A stretch of 64,000 nt of DNA, from positions 186,001 through 250,000 of the forward strand of contig NOWV01000109.1 in the NCBI GenBank assembly GCA_003344405.1, given 5' to 3'. The notes under the pieces were generated by a model, which saw only the letters and a list, made by a program, of their open reading frames with translations, was not told the DNA's origin and ran no database searches. Numbering within the stretch: the first letter of the stretch is position 1; each line of letters starts with the position of its first letter. Of this stretch, positions 12,595-25,409 are shown piece by piece. This DNA comes from Trichoplax sp. H2 (taxonomy: Eukaryota > Placozoa > Uniplacotomia > Trichoplacea). The position numbers and the translations under genes are program-made.

Positions 12595-13135
12595 ACACTA
12601 TTTATTTCCAGCTTGAATTGCACGAGAAATGAATCCTGTCAAATATTTTATTGATTTCATTTCCTTCGTGCAAGACACCATTTATTTTCGACGGAACTCC
12701 CTATTCTTCGGATGGTCAGATACAGTCCGAAGAGTAAGGGATTCCTTTTCAACTTGAAGAATTGCACAAGAAATGAATCCAGCTAACCGTTCTATTGATT
12801 TCATTTCCTTCCTAATACCTAATTTTAACTTGAAGAACTGCACAAGAAATGAATTCTGCCAATATCTTTATTCATTTCATTTCCATCATGCTCAAGATAC
12901 TATTTACTTTAACTTGAAAACTGCACAAGAAAGAATTCTGCCAATCATTTTAATCACTTCATTTCCATCATGCTTAAGACACTATTTATTGTAACCTGAA
13001 AATTGCATGTGAAATGAATTCTGCCAACAGTTGTTTTATTATTTCATTTCCATTATGCTTAAAATACTATTGCAACTTGAAAATGGCACAAGAAATGAAT
13101 CCTGCCAACCGTTTTATCAACTCCATTTCTATCTA
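12595..13135. repeat. Minisatellite with internal inverted repeats
   Basis: About six or seven units of 70-105 bp. Each has 'aacttgaa.a.tgcacaagaaatgaat.ctgcca' followed by 'att.atttcatttcc'. The GAAATGAAT and ATTTCATTTC segments of each unit are complementary, so every unit could fold as a hairpin. It lies just beyond the 3' end of the Notch-ligand-like gene. Confidence 0.8.
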
Positions 13136-13454
13136 GTCAAAACTGACACCCGTGGCAAGTGGAAGAATTGAGCGTTAAATAATCTTCAGGATGAATTATT
13201 TCATATTTTCATTATTGTATTTAAATAAATATAATCACATTAGGTCATTTAGAATCAGAGCATCAATATTGAGCTATCTATACTTTACTAATTAAATATC
13301 CAACACACATACTGCATACTGTATATATAATCGACCAAGAGTATAGGATACTGGAGGAGAATGGATAGTCCTAGATTGATTTAACTACGGTATTGATCCG
13401 GCAACGAACTAATTTCTTGGTTCTGGACCACCGTATTAGCAATCAATCTACTAG

Positions 13455-16400
13455 TTACTCATGAGTTATCGATCTCGATAGACGAGTTAACGACATATGC
13501 AAAATATAAGTAATAAATGTACGATCATGACTATCTGGTTGATTTAAGGACATGTTGTAAGGCCTATTGAGTTGCATTCTGTCGACAGCCAAGTAGCCTC
13601 GAAAGGAAGAAAGGATAACATTTTCTATCGTCCACTGAACGTGGATTCCAAGGGGCTAAAATTAAAATAAAAAACTCCGTCAGTTCATAGCTGTAAGCCT
13701 TTGCTCTACGCCGCTGGCATAACTAGTTTTATGGAAGATAGAACATTGTTTCATCTTACCTTGCAATCATGACTGATTTGACAGTAATATTCAGATGGCA
13801 AGTTATACATTAATTCTCGCCAGTTATTTCCAATTTCAGTGAAATTTTTATTGGATTCAATGGCATAGCTCATATTATCATGGGTTAGTTTTCGAATTTT
13901 TCCCAAGAATGATTGACATTCTCGTTGGTTTCCAAATTTTCCTTCAGCAATCAAGCATATCATCAGTCTTGTTGTACACCATTCTTGACTTATATTATGG
14001 CAAGATTCGGGCAAATTTGTCGTTCTTTCCAAAGAGATATTAACAGGTTTGATGGTGACAGTAAGTTGATTATTTGCCTGTATACAATAGAGTTCAAGAA
14101 TAATTTATCACTATACTCATTTTTAGTCGTAGGCTTAAGTAAAATTGCTATATTTTACACCATCTTCACTATTCAACTTGGATTAATTATGTCGACTTAC
14201 CAAGTCTATGTTATAAGAACGTTCCAGATTAAAAAAAATGAATCAAGATTTAGATTGTGTGTAAACTTGATCTATACTTTATTTAGAGAAATAGGAATAC
14301 AAATTCGTAACTACGCACCTATATTGCAATTTTGACCTCCCCATCCTTGTTTACATCTATCACAAAGCCATAAAATGCGATAGAGAAAATCAAATTAAAT
14401 AGGTAATGACATGGTAAGAGGAGAGCAATATTAATGGATTCCCTTCCACTTACAGGCATTCATTTGGCGTGTTGCAGTAGCCATGAGTGGCATGGCAACC
14501 TTTACGGCATACAGCTAAGAATCAACAGTATGCAATGACAATAAATAGCATGACTGGTAGAAGAATAAAATGGATTCACTATCGCTAAGAAATCAACAGT
14601 ATGCTATTACAATTAATAACATGACCGACAGAAGAATAAAATAAGCCTAACAGGGTTCTAGCTTCGAATAAAACTGAATGAAAGTTGGAAACATGGTGCT
14701 TATTTACCTTGATTACAGTAGGGCCCTGTCCAACCAAAATTGCATCTGAAATAGTATCGTTAGAACGGTTAACTAAATAGATGAAACTTCTATCTAATTT
14801 TCAAGATTATAGCAATTATTTTCTGCTACTGTATAAAGGATTTTCTGACTAAAGTATACAGCAGTATATGGCTAATCACTTCAGATATTTATTATATTGC
14901 AAGTACTGTCACAATTTTAATATTTGGACAATAATCAAGCATTTTCTGCTAAGCTACAGCTACATTTTTAACATAGCTTATGCTACGCTATAACAGAATA
15001 TGTGGACTATGCATACGTATGTTAAAGACATTATTTTACATTAATACGGAAAATTGAAAATGATTTACCTGCATTCAAAAGGTCTATGACAATAACCTTG
15101 GTAAGGACTACAGCCTCTGCGACAAATAGCTGATTAATATCGGATATAGTTTAATAAGTCAAGTTGTTGGCAATAATCTTACTCTTCTTATCTGCTTAAT
15201 TCTACTCCATGATGCAATGAAATTGGACGAGATGATTGAATTGTAGCCTAATATCTAATACTTACGGATAATACAATTTTTTCCAGACCAACCACGATGA
15301 CACCTGTAAACAGAACGATATTTTAAAATTTATTCTGCATTATAAACGATAAAAATATCATGACAAGAACAAATACTAAATCAAAACTAAAGTAATATGA
15401 TGAATAGCCATGAAAATAACGACCTGAAAATACATTGTATCCGCATTGATTTAAATTTCTCCTAGATTAGATGCCGGCTATGAATACTAACCTGCATTCG
15501 TTAGGTTGATTGCAATAACCATTTCGTGGATGGCAAGTTGGACTACAGATAGCTAAAATATAGTTTTTTGGGGATTAAAGTAAGTGATAATTACAACTTA
15601 CATTTACAAAACGAAATTAAACCTATTCATAACGATCATACGTATAGATGGAATGCAATGATATTTTATATATACTGTTTATCAAAGTTGTGAATCTGAT
15701 CCAATCTTAAATATTATTTTATATGGTATTTATATTAGATCAAGATAATTATGACTATGTTGGGTTTATTGTAAATTTAAGTAGAGTATAATCGCTTTTA
15801 ATCCTTTACTTATTACTCTAAATTCTTCGTCGTAACTGAATTTAAGAGAATACAATTTTGATATAAATTTGGATAATTTACTTTACTATTGAATAAAATT
15901 ACAAATTATCATATGGCATTTAAATATCACTGCTAAATGAATTCTTGATCAAAATTAAAGCAATTTTCTGTATAATTTCAATAATTTGCATATTATTCGA
16001 CTGAGATTGCCAATTTTTATATTGTGTTAAAATTTCGTTGCTAAATTAGTTCAAGAAACCGTATTGTCACGTAATTAAACAATAATTTACAAAGATTTTT
16101 AACCATACTAATTAATTTTCAATTGAATCATAAGGGAAACATAGGCCTATGTTTTATCAATTGATAAATAGGTATTTACCTTGATCACAAAGGTGTCCTT
16201 GCCAACCTAACTGACACCTATAAATAAATGAATACTAGCTATAATATCATTCCCAAGACAGTTAAACTAGGACTTTATATATCGCAAATGGACAGATATT
16301 AATATAACCTGGTTGTATATTTATTAGGAATTAAATGATAATTAAAATAATTGATGTTTATGTAATATAAACGAATCTAATTTAACTTACAAGCACTCAT

Positions 16401-19204
16401 TCGGCCCGTTGCAGTATCCATGCCTTAAGTTACATCCAGGTAAGCAAATTGCTAATATTAATAAAATCTCATTATTAGGATTGAGAAGATTCAGGATTAG
16501 GAGAAAAAATTTCCAATCTATACCAGGTAATTCGACTATAAATTATTTTATAGGACTAATTCTATTAAGCAAAACAAATTCAAGATATTCCTTTTAATTA
16601 ACTACAGCTGCCGTATTGCTAGCAGATAATAGCAGTTCACCTGCAATTGGAGAATTGCAATTCATTAATGTTAACAATATGAGTTACAATAATATTTACC
16701 TTGATTGCAATAAGGTCCACGCCAGCCATGACTACAAATTACATTAACATCATAAAAGAGTTTAGTATGACTTCCTTGTATATAGTGTGAACGGCGGCCA
16801 GGTTGCAATTGCGAAGAACCATACAGACGGTCAACATAATCATCCAGTGTAACGGCATCTTCATCAAACACGTTAACATACAGAAGTAATGGTTCCTTTG
16901 ATTGTAGAAGAAAATTTAAAGTTACTTCATCGCTAAAAGATTACCACAGCCTACTTATCCATACGAGCTTAAATATAATACAATAAACAACCTTCTAGTT
17001 CTAACATTCCATTAATTGTATTTATACATTGTTGGCCAATTATAACTCTAGAACAATTAAGTTCAAAGATTTAAATGCTACTGCAATCTTAATTAATCAG
17101 TACATGAAGGGTAGATTGACGTATTATCTTTCTTCTAAATTTGCTATCAAAATCTGATACTATAGATAGACTATGTCAACTATCCACCTAAATTTAATTT
17201 CATAATTAATATAATTAGCTCATTTAACCAAATATCTTATTTTGAAGCTAAAACTGGAAAGAATAGATCGTGTAATTAATATCACTATTGATATAGAATT
17301 GCAATTGAATCGCCATAACACATAGCAGATTCTGAATATATCTTGAGTCAACGAATGAATTATCTACTAACTCTATCTAACGTTAGACTTTAATAATGTG
17401 GAGAATAAACCTGATTTTAAAATAGCTGATGCGTTAACTATGTCATTCATTGCGTAATACGTTAATTAATAAACTGTATATATTTCGAATTCAAATTTTA
17501 CTACGTGCATTGGATAGTAATATAGCGTATCATACCGTTAGTTCTGTTAGAGTTAATTCAATCGATATCTTAGGATTGAAATAGAAGCTATCGGCGGCAT
17601 TCTTGTACTGGCCGTATGAGTGCTTGTAGTATCGGCAATTTAGATTTCTAGTTCCTAAGCAGAGGTTAAAACGATAATCGCACCCTCCACCAAACCAGCC
17701 ATCACAGTTTTTACGTTGAAAATTTTTACTACCAGGATTTTCATATCGTATTAATCGGACGATGACACGATGTCTTGGCATGACTGTAAAGGCATTATAC
17801 CCCTATAATAGAAACATCAAATGTAGCTCTTGAATATATTATATCTTAACGCGTAATGTGAAGCTCTATGATAATTATGATTGTCTTAATCGATGTGAGA
17901 AACGTTAAATTTATATTAGCGTATGTTGTTTCTTCTACATACGTATACTTCTGCAATAGTGACATCATTAAATGTCTTACCAGAATACAGATTACTAGCC
18001 ACTATTTTTATGGATATGATAAATATTGCACAAAAGATATAGGTGTGCACAGAAGTAGGATGAGAGGTTTAAATATCTTAAGCCATCGAATCCCATCCCC
18101 AAAGCGGATGCTATCGGAATTTTTAAAGATTTTATTAGAGGTATAAAGATCGAAATATCGGCATATAGACAGTATATAGGGGTATTCGACAATCTTTATG
18201 TTTTTAATCGGACTGTCAGACAGTAAAATCATTTACTTATATAATTCAGGATTCTTCTAGAATGAACAAGCATCGAGTCATTTTAAATTAGACATAAGAG
18301 CTACTGCGATTATGTCAAGATCATCACGATTCGATATTATTTATTAGTCGTGGTTTATAAAATACTACCTATAAGAATGATTATATCAATTTAATAAATA
18401 CTGTATATAATTCTAAACCTAAGATCAAAATAATGTATAATTTATGAGTATATTACGAAGGTATAAAGGGATAAATGCTGATTAATTCTAGATTTCATTG
18501 ACATAATTTTCGATATCAATAGTATTAAATTTACTCGTTTACTTAATAGCTATTAAGAAAGGTTACAGAAAGTCTAACTAATTTACTACTCACTCGCTCA
18601 CATTATTACATCATTGTAAGCGAGATATGACCAAACTTGACTTAATAAAATTACAAGATGCGTCAAAAGCATGACATAAAGTTTCGATATCAGTAGCGTT
18701 GGATTTACTCGTTTTACTTAATAGCTATAGAGGAGAGTTTCGAAATAGTCTACCTAATTAACTACTCATTCATTCACATTGTTACGTCGTTGTAAGCTAG
18801 ATACAACCAAGCTTGACTTCATAAAACTACAAAAGTGAGTTAATAGTATGCGATAAAGTTGTTAAAGTTTCCCTAACTTGAAGGCACTATTATTTAATAT
18901 TGGATGCTTTTTCAATTTGATTTCCTAATAAAAATATCAAGAACTTTTACAAGCCATGGAGGTGAAAAAATACCGTGACTTGCCCCGTTATTAAAAGTAG
19001 AAAATGACTGGTAGTCAGAGATAGAAATATCACAACGAAAATAATTGTAGTAATATTACTACTTCAAGTCAAACTTTGTACCAATGCAGTTAAGTCGAAC
19101 TAAAATCGGTTGAAAACTATGGAATTGCTTTAGAATCAGATTTTAATACTTACTTGACAAAATATAGCCATAAGCAATAAGATTATGTGAGTAGTTGATG
19201 CCAT
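13455..19204 (-). CDS. Secreted Notch-ligand-like protein: MNNL domain, reduced DSL, four DOS-type EGF repeats
   Basis: Exons (minus): 19204-19154, 17802-17536, 16895-16700, 16451-16391, 16217-16180, 15552-15492, 15303-15266, 15129-15069, 14745-14708, 14514-14454, 14356-14319, a probable 5-nt exon near 14206, 14077-13760 and 13655-13455; about 477 residues. Residues 1-17 are a signal peptide (MASTTHIILLL...). Residues 18-171 match the Delta/Jagged N-terminal (MNNL) region: RLIRYENPG, a CDYRFNLCLG Cys pattern, a DDYVDRLYG helix. The DSL domain should follow; instead 'DVNVIC' runs straight into its last piece 'SHGWRGPYC', so its central Cys residues are missing. Residues 172-303 are four EGF repeats of the Delta EGF1 type (ICLPGC...HGYC...PNEC-x-C..GW.G..C), which fit the DOS motif. 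The remaining 170 residues have six Cys and no similarity I recognise. No transmembrane segment is visible, so a secreted ligand or co-ligand is likely. Confidence 0.82.
14516..14645. repeat. Intronic 65-70 bp direct repeat
   Basis: The string 'aatcaacagtatgc.at.acaat.aata.catgac.g' followed by 'agaagaataaaat' occurs twice in tandem in the intron between EGF exons of the Notch-ligand-like gene. Confidence 0.75.
18490..18860. repeat. Direct repeat of about 175 bp in intron 1
   Basis: Two adjacent copies inside the first intron of the Notch-ligand-like gene. Each carries 'tttcgatatca.tag', 'tttactcgttt.acttaatagctat', 'ctactca.tc..tcacatt.ttac.tc.ttgtaagc.agata' and 'cttgactt.ataaaa.tacaa'. 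The copies have diverged by scattered substitutions. Confidence 0.8.
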
Positions 19205-22200
19205 TGCTATAATCTTGATGGTAGCTGCAACTGAGTATCTTTGTCGTTAGAGACTATTCAATATATAGCAGAGACTTTAAGAATAGACTCTAATAAACGA
19301 TGATGCGATTTCTATATACGAGTACATGTACGTATATACTTTATTTATTTATCATGGCCAAAGTAAATAAAAAATAAATGTATTTTAGTAAATTGCTAAT
19401 CAGTAACGTATGGATTCAATACAAGTAACCAATGATAGATTACATGATTATTTTATGAATTACGAATTAAGAAAATGATGCAGAATGATGATATGAGCCC
19501 TGTGGATGGAACCTGATTGCAAAGAATCATGTTTATATTATGTCAGTAGAATAATTTTTATATACAAATTACAGACATTATGTATAGTCAACAATCAAAA
19601 TTTATTATTTCTTTAATTACACCATTATAAAATCTTTGTCTTTATCAATTTACTCTAATATGCCATTATTAAGTTGAAATCATTATATACCGTACTTCTA
19701 ATCCTTGTATTATACACTCCGAAATAGAAAATGCCAATATTTTTCTTTGGGGCATTGTTCAGTCTTGTTTACTCCTATCGAAATTAAAATTGAATTATGA
19801 TTAATTAGTTAAAAGCACGCCGCATTTAATTACGATTTATTTTGCAAATTTGTTTTATTTTCTACTTCGAGATGATAATTTGCTGCGTTGGCATCTAAAA
19901 TTAGTTATTATAAATGACTCATCTTACCTAGATATATCTACACACTTATTATTATTGCGTTTGAATTTTAATTAAGCAAAAACACTTTATAATTGAAATG
20001 TTTAGTTTTCAAGCGCAATTGGCACTAAATTTATAATTTCAATTTAAATTAAGACAAATTATAAATTTTAACTATTTACATTCATAATCATACTAGTATG
20101 TTACACATTAATGATTTTCCAACTCTAATTCACGTGTTAATATGGTTTATGGCATACAGAAGATAGCACCATTTTGATTATCTTCTTACTATCATTGATT
20201 TCCGAAGGATTAGAGTAATTCCAAATTACGGTCATAGATTAACCACGGATATTTATATACATAGGCTGCCCACATTAATCTATTTTTTTGGACCATTAGA
20301 GATAGCAATTTCTATCTGGACTTGATAGATTCGAGTTATCATTATAGAATTTTATAGATACTACGACAAAAACTTATAAAACGATATTCATTAGCTTGTA
20401 ACCGTTATAAAATAAAAGATTCTGTCTATCGACCTACTATGATACTATAAACAACGAAAGTACTTTAATAACTATGCGGAATTGCAAATCACTTCCGGGC
20501 TAAAAAAATGGGTAGGCAATTGTAGCGTACATTAGATTTGTTATGAATACGATATCCAGAACCTACCTCAATTACTTATTTTCAGTTTTTATAAACCTTT
20601 TGGATTATGCTATAAATTCATCAAGGACATGATGTACTTCTGATCATTCTATAATTCACTTTTTTCAAATGTAAAATAATCTATCGGATGCAATAAAATT
20701 GATTCAAGATAACTGTAAGCTTACTATTAATACTATACAAATCCATATTATAGTTTGTCCTTAATAAAGTATAGTATTTCTGGCTTTATTAACTTAATCC
20801 ATGATGATTATATTTTACTACAGATATCATAAAATGCCACGAATTCGCATCAGCAATAATTATAATTATTCTTTGTATATTTTGAAATAATCTTGGCTAA
20901 CTAACTTAATTCTAGATATTAATAGATTTGCCCTGGATACCACAAACACAGGCAGCCCACGTCATTGGTATTTCTTTAGATATTGTAAATAATATTTTCT
21001 AGTTAAACTAAATACACTTGAGATTACACTTCTAGACTTGTCATAGGTACTGCAACCATTAACACTTCGCCTTGATTAAGTTTTCTGACCTTTTAAAATG
21101 ATATTCATACTGGTACTAATTAAATTGACTAGAGATTACAGCTATAAATTCGCCATGGAGACTATATATACTGGTAACTCCTATTAATAATACCTTATGT
21201 AAGAAATCATAAAATGTTCTATTTTCTATATTAGTAGAGTTTATTTCACACTATAACTACTGACATAATTTTATTGCCAAAGCCAAGGGTACCGAAAACT
21301 CGAATAGCATTCCTTCAGTACTCTAAAACGAATTATTCCTATTAAAGTATTCTAATTCGAGATTGTAGTTCTAGATTTGTAATAAATATTGTACATATTG
21401 AAAGCTCAGGCTAATTTCCTTTGTAAATGTTGCTATAAAAATAGTCTTTAGGGATTAAATTGATTTGAATTGTCAATATAAATTTATTATAAACTACAAT
21501 CGACAGCCCCAATCATTGATGTAAGTTCAGATATTTTAAATTGTCTTCATAAATAAACAGATTCGTCCAAGATTTCTAGCAGTTTACTTCCTATAAATAT
21601 CTTCTTCTTTATTGATAGAATATGCAAATGGGATTTTTGCCTATTAAACATTGCAGACAAAATCATGATAATTGATTGTGGTGATTGTCATTATATTAAT
21701 TTTGATTTTTATAATATATTTACTAGGTTTTAATCTAACTCAGACATCTTTATCTTGACTTTATTAATTAATTAAGTAATCAATCGATATTAATTCATTA
21801 AACAAATTTTTTACATAATTTTATTCGATGAGTCAAGGGTGAGCAATTTTAAATTCTAGATATAGCGGAAAGGACTAGCTTCGTATTTTCCTGTTAATAG
21901 TTTATAACAGGACCCACAGAGTAAGAAACCAGATAGTACTTCTTGCTGTTATTAAGAAACTAGACATAAACGAAAAATATTTTATAGGAATATTAATATA
22001 GCAATTGACCCTTGAGATAACTTTAAAATGATTTAGTCAACAGTCAATTCTAGTTATTATAGCAGCTATTCGATAGTTATGAATGATTTCCTTGGCTGTA
22101 ATGTCCATATTCAGAATCTAGAATTGGATAAGCTTTAAAAATTCCATTAGAAAGAGTTATGAGATGGTTTGAAGTGATTCATGCTTCACATCAAGTTATG

Positions 22201-22330
22201 TAAAACATCTTGCTACTGTTAAATTTAAATAATTAATGGAAGCGTATCCCAATATTAAATGAATAAAGAACTATGACATAATTTTATTTTGACAGTAGAA
22301 TTGGTAGCTAACTGTGTGGGTAACGATAGC
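19205..22330. other. Gene-free AT-rich region with a very degenerate repeat
   Basis: No splice-consistent coding sequence found. Between about 20200 and 21560 a motif like 'ctagatttgycatggatactat' followed by 'aggcagccca.atcattgat' recurs in diverged form near 20250, 20930, 21040, 21150, 21370 and 21500. This suggests an old tandem array too eroded to delimit by eye. Confidence 0.4.
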
Positions 22331-23640
22331 TGTAGATTTTGATTTTATCTTTTATTTATTTAAGGCTGGAAAATCAAGTCTGGATTAATAAATACTACAC
22401 CTGTTGTCTAGTGAGAACGTTGAGTGATCATGAACAATGGCGATTGATTTCCTGGATAACGATCTTCAGGTTGATCCTATTGAAACGGAGTCCAAAGGTA
22501 GCAGCTGTTACTTGGCATACGTTGCAATTAAGAAAAGCTTTTGTAAGAAACATTGATAATAATGACGATAACTAGACTAGGAGAGTAATAACGAATCAAT
22601 AGTTTTACTTTATTCACTGCAGATACTCGGATATTTATATATCTGCCTTATAATCCACTATATGATTTTGCATCCAGTAGTAGTTTAGACTGATGTTAAT
22701 TATTGATTGCTTATTCGCTTTTCTATCATACAAATTACACTAGAATAGACTCGTGTCTGATTTTCAATTGAAATACATAATATGCATTACGTTTATAAAG
22801 ATTTTTCTCGTCGATACTGAACGCGATTAACTGCAATGCTAACGCAGTCGCATTTATCTTACTCATAATGTAATTGCTAAAGTGTGTAATTTTATAGTAT
22901 TATTCTTTTTCTATAATAAAAAACACTCAAATCAGATATCTAATTCTAAAATACGAGACTATATCGCCTGCTTTAATAAAATATACTTTCGATCTACTAA
23001 AAATATTTTTCCTGCTTCAATGATAATTATAGGTTATAAACGCTAGAATAAAGTTTACAGATATCTTTGATCCTAACATACAATACAATGTGCGCTTTTA
23101 GCCCTAGATGGTATCCGAGGAATAAAGCAACAGCGGTGCATATATGTTAGAGTGCAAGCCCTTAAAATAGGAAATATTGTCATGATCCTATTCTAGCACA
23201 TCGGTACCACTCTACGTCATTAGCAAACCTTTCATATTAGTGGTGGTAAAAGTTGTTAATCATGCAAAATATCGAGCACAGATGGAAGAAATACTTAGAG
23301 GACTGGCGCATGTTGCGCAATTGGAGCTAAAAGTATCTGTGAATATATTGGGCGGAAAATAGGTCATGCTATTCTTGCTATATTCCGATGCATTTAGCAC
23401 AGGTCCACGGTATTTGACAGATATGTGGATAAGCCCGTGAAAGTTGTTTGATATGTAAAGCGTTGATAACAGATCGGGAAAATTTCCAGGGCCATTGTAT
23501 GTTATCTATTTTCAGATTAATAATATCAGCGATTATATTCTAGTAGTGATAACCTTGCCTTGAGGGTAAATTGATGGCATTATGATGATTTTAACCTAAT
23601 TCATAGCGCCCCATCTCGACGGCATTAGTTTTTATTAGGA
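22331..23640. other. Unassigned segment
   Basis: Two overlapping short frames on the plus strand occur at 22339-22575, one starting MAIDFLDNDLQ at 22437. Neither has a recognisable domain nor convincing flanking splice sites. I see nothing else here. Confidence 0.3.
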
Positions 23641-23644
23641 ATAT

Positions 23645-24070
23645 GCCTGTCAATAAACTCCTGTATCTACGCGTAGTTTTATCATATAATTTAATGTAAT
23701 TGATCTAGGAAATTCTCATAGGCTGAGGTGTGTTGCACAGTTGGATTAAGACGATTCCGCTGTATTACAGACATTCTGTAAGAAAAATTACTTTATGAGC
23801 TTATTGATATGTTTAACAAATTGCTCATGCTGATCGAATTGGATGCCTGTAAATATACTTCTCCATATAGTTTGATCATGTCAATAATTCTTATAATAGA
23901 TGAAGGCAATTCTTATAGAGCTAAGGTATGTTGCACAGCTGGATTAAGAGAATTCCGCTCTATTACAACCATTCTATATGATTAACTCCTTTTATTACGA
24001 GCTTATTGATATATTTGGCAAATGCTAATGCCGATGGGATTGGATGGATTAGAATAGGATTGAAACACCG
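23645..24070. repeat. Tandem repeat, period about 198 bp, two copies
   Basis: Marker 'tgttgcacag.tggattaaga' starts at 23731 and again at 23929. It is followed in both by 'attccgct.tatta.a.acattct' and 'gagcttattgatat.tt..caaat'. A piece of the marker in inverted orientation ('ccaactgtgcaacat') lies near 24147, so the block could be the remains of an element with inverted ends. Confidence 0.7.
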
Positions 24071-24869
24071 TAATAGAACGCGTTTTCTTACCTATCATAA
24101 GGTCATGTACTACCAGGATAGATTCACAGATGTTTCTATAAATCCAACTGTGCAACATATGGCAATTGCTTAAAAGTTTGCCCCGATCTATTACTAATAA
24201 TTGATTGCTTAAGGAAGTTTTTATGGCTAAATAAAGAATTGAACGTGTCTGGCCATGTTGATTTCTTGAGTATACTATCTAGAACATGGTATTTTAGCTG
24301 TAGTAAGCTATAGATGACCTTGCTCACTTTGATGTTTGTATGCTACGATCTCTGTCTTCAGATAGTCTACTATGTATTGTATTGCTTGAGAGCATATCGA
24401 TAGGTACTGAAACACTCCAATCCCAATAGTCTACAGTATCAAACAATTGACCTATCGGTCATGCTCTTTCTTCTTTTCTTTTTCATATAAAGTGTTATAT
24501 TATTTGACCCATTTCAAGCAGTATCTTAAAATACTATAGCAAAAACCTAATGACCAGAAGGATCGAATAAGCCTTAATAAAGCTGCGAGCTCGTCGTTAA
24601 CGATCAATTTCAAATCCTTTCTCGCAAAATAAGGTAGAAACAAATCATCCATTGGATCTATCAAGAGTCCAATAACAGCTATTGGTCGTTGTTTATCAAC
24701 AAATTCAATGCTGTAGTGGTAAGTACAATCTAAATTAGAATGACCATTGAAACAAGGACGTTAAGATCATGTTTGCAATGGCTGGATTGCAGAGTATGCT
24801 GATGGCAAGTTGAGAGTTGCATAATTCCCTTGGTCTATCCTCGAAAGAGCTATTCAATAATTTATTAGG

Positions 24870-25300
24870 AGGAAGCTACAATCTCCTGTATCTCATCATC
24901 GACGTATTAGAGACCTTGATAACTTTCATTAATAGCCAAGACAGTATCTTAACAGGCAATTTGAGACCAATCCATCTCTATGTCTATTACCTTACAGTAT
25001 AGCGTAGGTGTTATCCTTGATTGTAGGATATTATGAAGAAGCCTTAACGAATTCGACGAGCTCTTAATTCTCCTGTTTCTCTGCATGACGTATTTAGGAC
25101 ATTGATGGCTTTTATTAATAGCCAAGACAGCATGATAACTGACAATTCTAGGTGAATTCATTTCTATATCTATTACCCTATAAGGCGTTATCCTTGATTG
25201 TAGACGATTTGTGAAGAAGCCTTCTCGAATAGGACGAGCTCTTGACACTCCTATATCTCATCATCGACGCATTCGAGACCTTGATCGCTTTCATTAAGAA
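24870..25300. repeat. Tandem repeat, period about 178 bp, 2.4 copies
   Basis: Units begin with a 'ctcctgtatctcatcatcga' type string near 24880, 25068 and 25246. They continue with 'cgtattagagaccttgat..ctttcattaa', 'agccaagacag' and 'ttatccttgattgtagg'. The open frames here (such as the minus frame at 24949-25248) come from the repeat periodicity and are not genes. Confidence 0.8.
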
Positions 25301-25409
25301 TTGTAATCAATCATGATAGTCAAGGAGGAATCCATACGATAGTTGAGCTTACCAATAAGCAATAGACGATAGCGAGCTATTAACTTCATACAGTACTTAC
25401 ACAAGGTTT

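Noticed and set aside
12595-13135. CRISPR-like array
   Set aside because: Repeats are long, imperfect and lack uniform unique spacers; the genome is animal, so it is a minisatellite.
13913-14335. 140-codon open frame on the plus strand
   Set aside because: It overlaps the minus-strand 3' exons of the Notch-ligand-like gene, crosses their splice sites and has no recognisable domain.
22339-22575. Plus-strand frame including a P-loop-like 'AGKSS' in another frame at 22364
   Set aside because: The frame with AGKSS stops two codons later and no other GTPase or ATPase motif follows; chance similarity.
24949-25248. 99-codon minus-strand frame with internally repeated peptide
   Set aside because: It follows the 178-bp tandem repeat exactly and changes frame with its indels; no sign of selection on protein.
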